From: Pandoraea sputorum
Lineage (GTDB): Bacteria; Pseudomonadota; Gammaproteobacteria; Burkholderiales; Burkholderiaceae
Reading direction: 5' to 3'
DNA: 64,000 bases
NCBI RefSeq assembly: GCF_000814845.2
Contig: NZ_CP010431.2
Span: 1,984,001 to 2,048,000 of the forward strand
Shown here one piece after another: positions 1-10,178 of this stretch (position 1 is its first letter; each line of letters starts with the position of its first letter). A model generated the notes under the pieces. That model saw nothing but the letters and a program-made list of their open reading frames with translations. It made no database searches and was not told the origin of the DNA. A program made the position numbers and the translations under genes.

Positions 1-2121
1 CGCGTAGCCAAGGATACTGTTGAGTGGTGTGCGAAGCTCATGGCTGAGTCCCGAGACGTAGCGACTCTTGGCCTGATTGGCGGACTCGGCGGCCGCCGTG
101 GCGCGCTTGAGGGCTTCGTCTGTTTTCTGATGCGCTTCGATTTCCTGCATCAGCAAGTCGTTTTGCCGTTGCGACTCCTCTTCCGTGACACGCCGACTCT
201 CTCGCTCCAGTACGAACCACCATGCTGCGATGCACCCGACAAGTGCTAGCGAAAAGAATATTTTCAAAAAGCTGCTCTCGATGACGGCGACTTCAGCGGT
301 GCGGATCGACGCAACGCTTTGGGACCAGATCAGATAGAGCACACTGGCCAGCACGGCAAGGATCGAAAACAAGAGACTCGCGTATCGAATGAGGCGCAGC
401 GCGGTCGGTCCGAGCCGAACATCAGGAAAAATTCGATGCAGGGCATGGTCTGCTTGCGCTGAGAAACGTGCATGCGGTTTGCAGCGATCGTGACAACGCG
501 AATCGAGGGAGCAACAAAGCGAGCATATCGTGCCGCCATATGCCGGACAGTGCGCCGTGTCTTCAGGTTCGAATGCGTGCTCGCAGATCGCACAACGCAG
601 CGATTTCGCGTCACCGGTCGAATGGGGCTCTCGGGCGAGATAGTACTTCCCGCGCGTTCCAATGGCGATGAGCGGCGCGCAAACGAATGCCGCCCCAAAG
701 GCAAGAAACAGCGACATCGCCTCCCCGAGTTCGCCAAACACCCCGGCACGCGCGCTCAGCGCGGCGACGACACCGAACAGCATTGCACCGATGCCGACAG
801 GGTTCACGTCGTACAGGTGAGCGCGCTTGAACTCGATGTAACGTGGACTGAACCCAAGCGGTTTGTTGATGACGAGATCGGCACACAATGCACCGACCCA
901 GGCGACCGCCACGTTCGCATACAGCGACAGCACTTTGCCGATAACGTCGAAGACGCCGATTTCGACGAGCAGCAATGCAATCATCACGTTGAAGACGAGC
1001 CACACTACGCGTCCCGGATGACTATGGGTCAGACGGGCAAAGAAGTTCGACCAGGCGAGCGATCCGGCATAGGCGTTCGTCACATTGATTTTGAGCTGGG
1101 AGACGATGACGAACAACGTCATGGCCGGCAATGCCCAGCCCGCCAGTCCCGCCGGATCGAGCAAGATGTGATAGGCGACGAGATACATCTGCGTGGGTTG
1201 TGCCGCCTGGCCGACATCGACTTCGTTCTGAATCGCGACAAAGGCAAGGAATGCGCCGCCGAGCATTTTTAACGCGCCGGGCACGATCCACCCCGGCCCT
1301 GCGGACAGGAGCGCCAGCCACCACCGCTTTTTGTTTTTCGCCGTCAGGGGCGGTAAAAACCGAAGATAGTCCACCTGCTCGCCGATCTGAACGATCAGCG
1401 CGAAAACGACGGTAGACGCCTGCCCGAACGCAATGATGCTGAACGCGCGGCCTTGTGGCGCAAATCCGGCAAAGGTGGTCCATTCATCCACAAGTCCGGG
1501 GTGATGCCACAGTACGGCGACGTAGGGCGACACGAAAAGCACGATCCACAAGGGCTGGGTCCAGCTTTGCAGCCGATTGATGAGTGTGATGCCGAACATC
1601 ACCAATGGAATCACGATGAGCGAACTTACTACATAGGCAATCGCCAGCGATATGTGGAAATACAGCTGCAACGCGAGCGCCATGATGGCCGCCTCGAGCG
1701 CGAAGAAGAGGAACGTGAAGATTGCGTAGAGGAACGACGTTACTGTCGAGCCGATGTAGCCGAATCCTGCTCCGCGGGTGAGCAGATCCATGTCCACGCC
1801 GTAACGCGCCGCGTAATAGCTGATCGGCAGGCTCGTCAGAAAAATGAGAATCGAGACGACTGCAATGGCCCAGACGGCGTTCGTGAACCCGTAGTTGATG
1901 ACAAGGCTGCCGCCGATGGCCTCTAGCACCAGAAACGACACGCCGCCGATCGCTGTGCTGGCGACGCGCGCTTCGGACCACCGCCGAAACGAGCGCGGTG
2001 TGAAGCGAAGCGCATAGTCTTCGAGCGTTTCGTCGCCGACCCAGGCGTTGTAATCGCGCCGCACCTTCACGATGCGCTGCGTGCTGGGCGTACGGGCTGA
2101 ATTTTGGTGCATCTCGGCCAT
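1..2121 (-). CDS. NCS1-type permease / Cys-rich block / sensor histidine kinase fusion (3' end outside window)
   Basis: One reading frame stays open on the minus strand from the ATG at 2121 to the left edge, giving 707 visible residues. Residues ~50-490 form a polytopic membrane domain that I read as a nucleobase-cation-symport (NCS1, cytosine/purine permease) fold. Residues 510-547 hold eight cysteines (510, 513, 525, 533, 536, 537, 543, 547) with nearby histidines, which looks metal-binding. Two further membrane segments flank a short outside loop (~585-640), then a coiled coil leads to a HisKA H-box SHELRTPLNS with His694. The catalytic ATPase and any receiver domain lie off the edge. The gene is divergent from the amide/urea importer, so it is a candidate sensor for that module. 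Transporter-kinase fusions such as CbrA are a precedent; the ligand here is inference. A second in-frame ATG lies nine bases downstream at 2112. Confidence 0.85.
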   Translation of the reverse strand, partial: MAEMHQNSARTPSTQRIVKVRRDYNAWVGDETLEDYALRFTPRSFRRWSEARVASTAIGGVSFLVLEAIGGSLVINYGFTNAVWAIAVVSILIFLTSLPISYYAARYGVDMDLLTRGAGFGYIGSTVTSFLYAIFTFLFFALEAAIMALALQLYFHISLAIAYVVSSLIVIPLVMFGITLINRLQSWTQPLWIVLFVSPYVAVLWHHPGLVDEWTTFAGFAPQGRAFSIIAFGQASTVVFALIVQIGEQVDYLRFLPPLTAKNKKRWWLALLSAGPGWIVPGALKMLGGAFLAFVAIQNEVDVGQAAQPTQMYLVAYHILLDPAGLAGWALPAMTLFVIVSQLKINVTNAYAGSLAWSNFFARLTHSHPGRVVWLVFNVMIALLLVEIGVFDVIGKVLSLYANVAVAWVGALCADLVINKPLGFSPRYIEFKRAHLYDVNPVGIGAMLFGVVAALSARAGVFGELGEAMSLFLAFGAAFVCAPLIAIGTRGKYYLAREPHSTGDAKSLRCAICEHAFEPEDTAHCPAYGGTICSLCCSLDSRCHDRCKPHARFSAQADHALHRIFPDVRLGPTALRLIRYASLLFSILAVLASVLYLIWSQSVASIRTAEVAVIESSFLKIFFSLALVGCIAAWWFVLERESRRVTEEESQRQNDLLMQEIEAHQKTDEALKRATAAAESANQAKSRYVSGLSHELRTPLNSILGYA

Positions 2122-2206
2122 GACGACGGGAAGACGATCCTGATTGGTGCAAAAAGCCTCGGGTGCTAAGGCCAAAGCAAATTACATTCCATCGCCCCCC
2201 TCGGGG

Positions 2207-2226
2207 AATACGTCAATCGACGTATT
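2207..2226. promoter_or_regulatory. Perfect inverted repeat between divergent sensor and importer genes
   Basis: AATACGTC - AATC - GACGTATT is a perfect 8-bp-arm palindrome with a 4-bp spacer, in the 196-bp gap between the fusion kinase and urtA. Its position suits an operator for one or both divergent promoters. The binding protein is unknown; the kinase's cognate response regulator would be the first guess. Confidence 0.45.
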
Positions 2227-2317
2227 TCGAGCGCCAATTTGGCTCCCTACATTGCGTTCAACCCCTCGAAACCAGCCCGCCGCACCTTTGCACAGGGCCC
2301 AAGACCAGGAGAACGTG

Positions 2318-3589
2318 ATGTCCGCAGACGATCGATTCGATGATGAGCGTATGGCTTCCCCGTTGCGCAGACGATTGCTCGGTGGCCTGGCCGCCGCGCC
2401 GATCATGGCGCTTGGTCTGCCGCGCACGTCGTTCGCGCAGGTGCCGCCGACGGCCAAGGTCAACACGACCGGACTCGCCGTGACGGACACCACCGTCACG
2501 GTCGGTCAGTTGCACTCCGCAACCGGCACGATGGCGATCTCGGAGACGGGGTCGATTCAGGCCGAGCGCCTTGCTATCGAGCAGATCAATGCGATGGGCG
2601 GCGTGCTCGGCCGAAAAATCAACATCATTCAGGAAGATGGCGCCTCCGACTGGCCTACGTACGCCGAAAAGTCGAAGAAGCTTCTTGAGAACGACCACGT
2701 GGCGGCTGTCTTCGGCTGCTGGACATCGGCCTCGCGCAAGGCCGTGCTTCCCGTGTTCGAAAAGGACAATGGGTTGCTGTACTACCCCACGTTCTACGAA
2801 GGTCTGGAGCAGTCCAAGAACGTCTTCTACACCGGTCAGGAAGCTACGCAGCAGATTCTCTGGGCGCTCGACTGGGCGTCGAATACAAAGAAGGCCAAGA
2901 CTTTTTTCCTGATCGGCTCAGACTACATCTGGCCGCGCACGTCGAACAAGATTGCGCGACGTCACATCGAGCAGCATCTGCACGCGAAAGTGGTGGGTGA
3001 GGAGTACTACCCGCTCGGCACCACGGAATTCAATTCGCTGATGAACAAGATCAAGCTCGCGCGCCCCGATTGCATTTTCGCGACGGTGGTGGGCGGCTCG
3101 AACGTGGCGTTCTACAAGCAACTCAAGGCCGCAGGTATTACGCCTCAAAAGCAGTTCCTGCTCACGCTCTCCGTAACGGAGGACGAGGTGCTGGGCATTG
3201 GCGGGGAAAACTTCGCGGGCTTCTATTCCTCGATGAAGTACTTCCAGTCGCTGGATAACGACAACAACAAGAAATTCGTTTCGGCGTTCAAGGCGCGCTA
3301 TGGCGCGAAGTCGGTGATCGGCGACGTAACGCAGGCCGCTTATCTCGGGCCGTGGATATGGAAAGCCGCGTGCGAGCGCGCGGGCAGCTTCGACGTGAAC
3401 AAGGTTGTGGCCGCTTCGAAGGACATCGAACTGGCGAATGCGCCGCAAGGTTACGCGAAGGTCGACGCCAACCACCACCTGTGGAGCCGCTCACTGATCG
3501 GTGAAGGGCAGGCGGACGGCCAGTTCAAGGTCGTGGCGAGTTCGCCGGAGCCGATCCATCCGGATCCGTTCCCGAAGGGCTACATGTAA
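2318..3589 (+). CDS. urtA: Urea/short-chain amide ABC transporter substrate-binding protein
   Basis: A 423-residue periplasmic binding protein of the UrtA/FmdD type (Peripla_BP_5). The N-terminus has a charged twin-arginine-like motif RRRLLGG, a hydrophobic stretch and an AxA-like cleavage site near SFAQ, suggesting Tat or Sec export. Family blocks include the segment beginning TVTVGQLHSATGTMA and the FGCWTSASRKAVLPV ligand-site region. The ATG at 2318 follows AGGAG at a good distance; an upstream in-frame start at 2144 overlaps the divergent gene and has no binding-protein leader. First gene of urtABCDE. The downstream formamidase and amidase suggest the substrate may be amides (FmdD role) as well as, or instead of, urea. 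Confidence 0.9.
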   Translation: MSADDRFDDERMASPLRRRLLGGLAAAPIMALGLPRTSFAQVPPTAKVNTTGLAVTDTTVTVGQLHSATGTMAISETGSIQAERLAIEQINAMGGVLGRKINIIQEDGASDWPTYAEKSKKLLENDHVAAVFGCWTSASRKAVLPVFEKDNGLLYYPTFYEGLEQSKNVFYTGQEATQQILWALDWASNTKKAKTFFLIGSDYIWPRTSNKIARRHIEQHLHAKVVGEEYYPLGTTEFNSLMNKIKLARPDCIFATVVGGSNVAFYKQLKAAGITPQKQFLLTLSVTEDEVLGIGGENFAGFYSSMKYFQSLDNDNNKKFVSAFKARYGAKSVIGDVTQAAYLGPWIWKAACERAGSFDVNKVVAASKDIELANAPQGYAKVDANHHLWSRSLIGEGQADGQFKVVASSPEPIHPDPFPKGYM

Positions 3590-3644
3590 TCCGTCAACGT
3601 GCACAGGCGCGATGGCCGCAGGGTCGTCGCGCGAGGAGCGTCAG

Positions 3645-4562
3645 ATGTCCGCCAACGACATTTTCAATATCACGCTGATGCAGGGCTTCGCGGGACTGAG
3701 CCTGTTCAGCGTTCTTCTGCTTATGGGGCTCGGACTCGCTGTGATCTTCGGGCAGATGGGCGTCATCAACATGGCGCACGGCGAGTTCATGACCATTGGT
3801 GCCTACACCGTCTACATGTTCTCGTGGGTGACTCAGAACGTCTGGCCAGGGTTTGCGCCGGTGTACTTCTTTTTCGCCATCGTCGCCGCCTTCGTGCTTG
3901 CTTTTGGTGCGGGATGGCTCGCCGAATGGGCACTGATCCGTCACCTGTATCGTCGCCCGCTCGACACACTGCTTGCCACCTGGGGCCTGAGTCTTGGCAT
4001 GCAACAGGTGTTCCGCTCGACGTTTGGACCCAAGGAGGTCAGCCCCGCGCTGCCCGACTGGCTGATGGGGTCGTGGGAGCCGACACCGGGCCTCGATATT
4101 CCGATCAGCGGCATGTTCGTGATGGCACTGGCGCTCGTGATGACTGGGGGCTTGTTGCTCGCGCTTTACCGTTCGCGCTGGGGGCTACGGGTGCGGGCGA
4201 CGGTCGCAAACCGACCCATGGCGAACGCCGCAGGCATCAACACGCGCCGCACCGACCGCATGACGTTCGCCATTGGCTGCGGTATTGCGGGGGTGGCCGG
4301 AGCGGCATTTACTGCGATCGGTTCGACCGGACCCACCAGCGGTTCGCTCTACATCGTCGATTCGTTCCTGGTCGTGACGTTCGGCGGCGCAGCGAGCCTG
4401 CTCGGCACGGTCGCGTCTGCGTTCGGCATTGCACAAATGCAGTCGATCAGTGAGTTCTTCCTTTCCGGCTCTATCGCACGTGTCCTCACGCTGCTGACCG
4501 TTGTCGTCATTCTGATGTTGCGCCCGCAAGGCTTGTTCGCGTCCAAGGTTCGACGCGTCTGA
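3645..4562 (+). CDS. urtB: Urea/amide ABC transporter permease UrtB
   Basis: A 305-residue LivH-type branched-chain permease with about eight membrane helices. The GQMGVINMAHGEFMTIGAY region is the characteristic LivH/UrtB motif, and the C-terminus ends in the usual MLRPQGLF. The start at 3645 (MSANDIFNITLMQGF) is chosen because GAGGAG sits just upstream and the protein then aligns from its first helix; the frame extends upstream into the end of urtA. UrtB proteins with long N-terminal extensions exist in other bacteria, so this shorter form resembles the FmdE type. Confidence 0.9.
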   Translation: MSANDIFNITLMQGFAGLSLFSVLLLMGLGLAVIFGQMGVINMAHGEFMTIGAYTVYMFSWVTQNVWPGFAPVYFFFAIVAAFVLAFGAGWLAEWALIRHLYRRPLDTLLATWGLSLGMQQVFRSTFGPKEVSPALPDWLMGSWEPTPGLDIPISGMFVMALALVMTGGLLLALYRSRWGLRVRATVANRPMANAAGINTRRTDRMTFAIGCGIAGVAGAAFTAIGSTGPTSGSLYIVDSFLVVTFGGAASLLGTVASAFGIAQMQSISEFFLSGSIARVLTLLTVVVILMLRPQGLFASKVRRV

Positions 4563-4668
4563 CTTGCCTATCCGAATGAATCCATCCGACAACGAGCGCA
4601 ACGCCCGCCAACAAGCGGCGATCGCATCAAACGATCGTCAACCGATTCATATGTAAGGAGAGATGTAC

Positions 4669-5865
4669 ATGGAACCCATCCAAACGGCGACGGGCGGCGT
4701 CTCCCTCCGGGCCGAGACCGGCGAAGCGCACCAAGTGCGCGAATCGCGCGCGGCGCCCCGTGGCTGGCGCGCGCTCGCAGCGCGTTTCGACGCCTCGGGC
4801 TATGCGGGCATCGTGATCCTCGCGCTACTGATTGTCGTGGTGTTCCCGATAGCGCTCGACACGTTTCGGCTGAACCTCATGGGCAAGTACCTGACGTATG
4901 CGTTCGTCGCCATCGGGCTGGTGATCGCATGGGGTTACGGTGGGGTTCTCAGCCTCGGTCAGGGCGTGTTCTTTGGCCTCGGGGGCTACGCGATGGCGAT
5001 GTTTCTCAAGCTCGAGGCATCGAGTGCCGCGGCCACGAGTACACAGACCACCCCCGGCATTCCGGACTTCATGGACTGGAATCAGCTCACGGCATTGCCC
5101 GATTGGTGGCGACCGTTCCACTACCTTCCGGTATCGATTCTCGCGGTGCTGGTGGTCCCGGCTGCACTCGCATTCGTCATCGGCTACGCAATGTTCAAAC
5201 GACGTGTGGGGGGCGTGTACTTCGCCATCATCACGCAGGCCGTCGCCCTGATCCTTTCGGTGTTGATCATCGGGCAGCAGGGTTACACCGGGGGCGTGAA
5301 TGGCATTACCGACCTGCGCACGCTGCTCGGCTGGGACATTCGGACAGACCATGCGAAGTTGATTCTCTACTTCGTCAATGCGGCGCTGCTGATCGTTGCG
5401 TTGCTGGCGTGTCGCTGGGTGCAGCGAGGCAAGCTCGGTACGCTCTTGCTGGCCATGCGGGACAAGGAGGACCGGGTGCGCTTCTCGGGATATGACGTCT
5501 CGATGTTCAAGGTCTTCTCGTTTTGTTTTGCGGCAACGCTTGCGGCTGTCGGCGGCGCGATGTTCACGCTCCAGGTCGGATTCATGTCGCCGTCGTTTGT
5601 CGGCATCGTCCCGTCCATCGAGATGGTGATCTATGCGGCCGTCGGGGGGCGGATGTCCCTGGTCGGCGCGGTATACGGCGCAATCCTCGTCAATCTCGGC
5701 AAGAGCTGGTTCTCCGAGAGCTTTCCGAACCTCTGGTTGTACCTGATGGCCGCCATGTTTATCGGTGTGGTGATGGCCTTCCCGAACGGCTTGGCAGGAC
5801 TTTACGAGGCGCACGTGCGCCCGCGCATTCGCCGGTTCCTCGGCGTTGAGAACAGGGAGGCGTGA
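4669..5865 (+). CDS. urtC: Urea/amide ABC transporter permease UrtC
   Basis: A 398-residue LivM-type permease that pairs with UrtB to form the membrane channel. It has a hydrophilic N-terminal tail of ~40 residues, then ~10 membrane helices; WGYGGVLSLGQGVFFGLGGYAMAMFL is the LivM signature region (quoted here as two adjoining blocks, WGYGGVLSLGQG and VFFGLGGYAMAM). Two ATGs exist at 4663 and 4669; AAGGAG at 4655-4660 lies 2 nt from the first and 8 nt from the second, so 4669 is preferred. A ~100-bp gap separates it from urtB, but all genes run in the same direction. Confidence 0.88.
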   Translation: MEPIQTATGGVSLRAETGEAHQVRESRAAPRGWRALAARFDASGYAGIVILALLIVVVFPIALDTFRLNLMGKYLTYAFVAIGLVIAWGYGGVLSLGQGVFFGLGGYAMAMFLKLEASSAAATSTQTTPGIPDFMDWNQLTALPDWWRPFHYLPVSILAVLVVPAALAFVIGYAMFKRRVGGVYFAIITQAVALILSVLIIGQQGYTGGVNGITDLRTLLGWDIRTDHAKLILYFVNAALLIVALLACRWVQRGKLGTLLLAMRDKEDRVRFSGYDVSMFKVFSFCFAATLAAVGGAMFTLQVGFMSPSFVGIVPSIEMVIYAAVGGRMSLVGAVYGAILVNLGKSWFSESFPNLWLYLMAAMFIGVVMAFPNGLAGLYEAHVRPRIRRFLGVENREA

Positions 5866-5868
5866 CAC

Positions 5869-6612
5869 ATGAGCAACACCGACTTTCTTCTGGCGATTGA
5901 AGATCTGAGCGTGTCGTTTGACGGATTCAAGGCCATCGATTCGTTGAATCTGTATCTGGAGCGAGGCGAACTGCGTGTTGTCATCGGACCGAATGGGGCC
6001 GGAAAGACCACGCTGCTCGATCTCATCTGCGGCAAGACGAAGGAGACGACGGGCAGCATCAAGTTCCGTAACGAAGAAATCACGAAGCTTGCCGAGTTTC
6101 GACGTGTGCACAAAGGGATCGGGCGAAAGTTCCAGACGCCGTCGATTTACGAAAACCTGAGCGTCGCGCAGAACCTCGAAGTGTCGTTTCCGCGCGGGCG
6201 GGGTGTGCTGGGCGCGCTTTTCTACCGGACGGACGCCGAGGTGGCCGATCGCGTGCGCGCGGTGGCCGATGAAATCGGTCTTGCCGCACTGCTCGATCTT
6301 GAAGCCGGTTTGCTTTCGCATGGACAGAAGCAGTGGTTGGAAATCGGCATGCTGCTGATGCAGGACCCCGAGCTTCTGATGCTGGACGAGCCGATCGCCG
6401 GCATGAGCGCGCGTGAGCGCGAGCTGACGGCAGAGTTGCTCGACCGGATTTGCCGTCATCGCTCGATGATCGTCATCGAGCATGACATGGCGTTTGTCGA
6501 GCGTATCGCGCATAAGGTCACCGTCATGCATCAGGGGAAAATTCTCGCCGAAGGCCCAATGGCCAAGGTGCAGTCCGATCCGCGCGTGATCGATGTTTAT
6601 CTTGGGCATTGA
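5869..6612 (+). CDS. urtD: Urea/amide ABC transporter ATP-binding protein UrtD
   Basis: A 247-residue LivG-type ATPase. Walker A is GPNGAGKTT, the ABC signature is LSHGQKQW (a common UrtD variant of LSGGQ), and Walker B is LLMLDEP, followed by the switch histidine in VIEHDM. It begins 3 bases after the urtC stop, so the two are translationally close. It should form a heterodimer with UrtE on the UrtBC membrane core. Confidence 0.92.
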   Translation: MSNTDFLLAIEDLSVSFDGFKAIDSLNLYLERGELRVVIGPNGAGKTTLLDLICGKTKETTGSIKFRNEEITKLAEFRRVHKGIGRKFQTPSIYENLSVAQNLEVSFPRGRGVLGALFYRTDAEVADRVRAVADEIGLAALLDLEAGLLSHGQKQWLEIGMLLMQDPELLMLDEPIAGMSARERELTAELLDRICRHRSMIVIEHDMAFVERIAHKVTVMHQGKILAEGPMAKVQSDPRVIDVYLGH

Positions 6613-6626
6613 TCGGAGGACACATC

Positions 6627-7316
6627 ATGTTGGAAGTCGACGATCTCGTCGTCAGCTATGGCCAGAGTGAAGTGCTGCACGGCATCGGCTTTACTGTCGC
6701 CAGCGGTGAAAGCGTGGCGGTCATGGGCCGCAACGGTATGGGTAAGACGACGCTCTTCAAATCGCTAATCGGCATGTTGCCTGCCAATCGTGGCACCGTG
6801 CGGGTCGGCGGTGTGGATGTCTCGACCGCGGAGAGCTATCGACGTGTGGCGAGCGGTATCGGCTATGTCCCGCAGGGGCGGCAGATATTTGCCTCACTCA
6901 CCGTCGAAGAAAACATTCAAACCGGGCTCGAGCATGCCGGGAGTCAGTCGGTTCCCGACGATCTCTACGCACTGTTTCCTGTTTTGTTCGATATGCGCCG
7001 CCGCAAAGGCGGCAACCTCTCCGGCGGTCAGCAACAGCAGCTCGCGATTGCCCGTGCGCTCGCCACGGACCCCAAGGTACTGCTGCTCGACGAACCGACC
7101 GAGGGTATTCAGCCCTCCGTTATCAAGGACATCGCCCGGGCGCTCAACCAGATACGTATGACACGCAACATCGCCATCGTGGTCTCCGAGCAAGTGTTGA
7201 GCTTCGCCATGGACGTTGCGGACCGACTGTTCGTGATCGAAGGCGGGCGCTTCGTTCATCAAAGTACGCGCGAAGCTGGTGATACCGACCGCATTCGCGA
7301 ATACCTCTCTGTTTAA
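6627..7316 (+). CDS. urtE: Urea/amide ABC transporter ATP-binding protein UrtE
   Basis: A 229-residue LivF-type ATPase with Walker A GRNGMGKTT, signature LSGGQQQQLAIAR, and Walker B LLLDEPTEGIQP, which is typical of UrtE. The start at 6627 has an ideal GGAGGA ribosome site at 6615-6620; an earlier in-frame ATG at 6609 overlaps the end of urtD and would put that site inside the gene. Last gene of the importer; the formamidase gene follows 72 bp later. Confidence 0.92.
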   Translation: MLEVDDLVVSYGQSEVLHGIGFTVASGESVAVMGRNGMGKTTLFKSLIGMLPANRGTVRVGGVDVSTAESYRRVASGIGYVPQGRQIFASLTVEENIQTGLEHAGSQSVPDDLYALFPVLFDMRRRKGGNLSGGQQQQLAIARALATDPKVLLLDEPTEGIQPSVIKDIARALNQIRMTRNIAIVVSEQVLSFAMDVADRLFVIEGGRFVHQSTREAGDTDRIREYLSV

Positions 7317-7388
7317 CCCGGCGCCGGGTGGCGTCAATTCGATCGCCGGTGTGTGCCACATCGGCGCTTTATATCAGGAGCGAGTGCA

Positions 7389-8628
7389 ATGGCCGAAACT
7401 CTCATCAAGGTCGACCTGAACCAATCCGCGTACGAAAACGAGCAGGTGCACAACCGTTGGCACCCGGACATTCCGATGGCGTGTTGGGTCAATCCCGGCG
7501 ACGATTTCATTCTCGAGACGTACGACTGGACCGGCGGCTTCATCAAGAACGACGACAGTGCCGACGACGTGCGCGACATCGATCTGTCCATCGTGCACTT
7601 TCTGTCGGGGCCGGTGGGGGGTCCATGGTGCCGAGCCGGGCGACCTGCTGGTCGTCGACCTGCTCGACATCGGCGCGAAGTCCGATAGCCAATGGGGCTT
7701 TAACGGCTTCTTCTCGAAGACGAATGGCGGTGGCTTCCTCACCGACCATTTTCCGCACGCACAGAAGTCGATCTGGGATTTTCACGGACTCTATACGAGT
7801 TCGCGTCACATACCCGGCGTGAATTTTGCCGGACTGATTCACCCGGGGCTGATCGGCTGTCTGCCGGATCCGAAATTGCTCCAGACGTGGAACGAGCGCG
7901 AAGTCGGTCTCATCGCAACGGAACCGGATCGCGTCCCGCCGCTGGCCAACCCGCCTTTTGCCGCAACGGCACATATGGGCAAGCTGACGGGCGACGCGCG
8001 GAATCAGGCCGCAGCGCAGGGCGCGCGCACAGTGCCGCCGCGCGAGCATGGCGGCAACTGCGACATCAAGGATCTGTCGCGCGGCTCGAAGGTGTTCTTC
8101 CCGGTGTACGTCGACGGTGCGGGCCTTTCCGTGGGGGATCTTCACTTCAGTCAGGGCGACGGTGAAATCACGTTCTGCGGCGCCATCGAAATGGCGGGAT
8201 GGGTGCACATGCGCGTGAATGTCATCAAGGGGGGCATGGCGAAGTACGGTATTCGAAATCCCGTGTTTCAACCGAGCCCCATTACGCCGGCATACAACGA
8301 CTACCTGATTTTCGAAGGTATCTCAGTCGACGAGCAGGGCGGGCAGCACTATCTGGACGTCACGGTGGCTTACCGCCAGGCCTGTCTGAACGCCATCGAG
8401 TATCTGAAGAAGTTCGGTTACTCGGGGGCGCAGGCCTATTCGTTGCTGGGGTGTGCGCCGGTGCAGGGGCACATCAGCGGTGTCGTCGACATACCTAACG
8501 CCTGTGCGACGTTGTGGTTGCCCACGCAGATCTTCGACTTCGACATTCGTCCCAATGCCGATGGGCCGATTCGTCATGTGAAGGGGGGCGTGGACATGCC
8601 GTGTTCGCCGGATCTGGTGAAGGCCTGA
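7389..8628 (+). pseudogene. fmdA: Formamidase, frameshifted by one extra G
   Basis: The N-terminal part (from MAETLIKVDLNQSAYENEQ) and the C-terminal part (from GAEPGDLLVVDLLDIG to the stop at 8628) are both clearly acetamidase/formamidase family, but they lie in frames differing by one base. The break falls in a run of six Gs spanning 7616-7621. Removing one G restores VGVHGAEPGDLL and a 412-residue protein of normal family length. In the given sequence the first frame runs on to a stop near 7688. This is either a true null allele, a phase-variable tract or a sequencing/assembly indel. FmdA hydrolyses formamide to formate and ammonia, which fits the importer upstream and fmdB downstream. No other damage is visible. 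Confidence 0.88.
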
Positions 8629-8707
8629 CGCTGCGTTCGTCGCGTGCGTTGTCATGAATGACCGCAGACGACGTTCGCGAACAAGATAAAGGCATTAGGA
8701 GGCTGAC

Positions 8708-9076
8708 ATGCCGATTTACGACTTCGAATGTGCGACGTGCGGGCCGTTTGCCGTCATGCGACGTATCGCAGATCGCGACACGCCGTGCCACTGCCCGGCG
8801 TGCGGCAGTGAGGGCTCGCGCGTGATCACGGCACCGTCGCTGGCGTTGATGGGGAGCGCGCGTCGCACGGCACACGCGACGAACGAGCGGGCAGCGCATG
8901 CCCCGCGTCATTCGGGTGACGGGCCGTCGTCTCGTCACCGGCCAGGGTGTAGCTGCTGCTCAGCCCCAAAGGCGTCACTGCCTGGGGCATCCGGCGGGAC
9001 CGGGTCGATAAGTGGGACCGGTGCGGGGGATGGGCTGATACGTCCACAGGGGCGGCCCTGGATGATCAGTCACTGA
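8708..9076 (+). CDS. fmdB: FmdB-family zinc-ribbon regulatory protein
   Basis: A 122-residue protein starting MPIYDFECATCG, the hallmark of the FmdB family. A first CxxC (CATC) and a second CxxC (CPAC) in the first ~35 residues form a putative zinc ribbon. The rest is a low-complexity Ser/Gly/Pro/Arg tail with a further cysteine group CSCC near residue 80. FmdB was described next to amide genes in Methylophilus and is thought to regulate formamidase expression; a direct role here is inference from position. An AGGAGG site lies at 8698-8703. Confidence 0.85.
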   Translation: MPIYDFECATCGPFAVMRRIADRDTPCHCPACGSEGSRVITAPSLALMGSARRTAHATNERAAHAPRHSGDGPSSRHRPGCSCCSAPKASLPGASGGTGSISGTGAGDGLIRPQGRPWMISH

Positions 9077-9089
9077 TGCATTGACTTGA

Positions 9090-10178
<1,089 letters not shown>

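Noticed and set aside
7616..7621. Programmed ribosomal frameshift in formamidase
   Set aside because: The site is a plain G tract with no slippery heptamer or downstream structure that I can see, and the family is normally encoded in one frame; mutation or sequence error is simpler.
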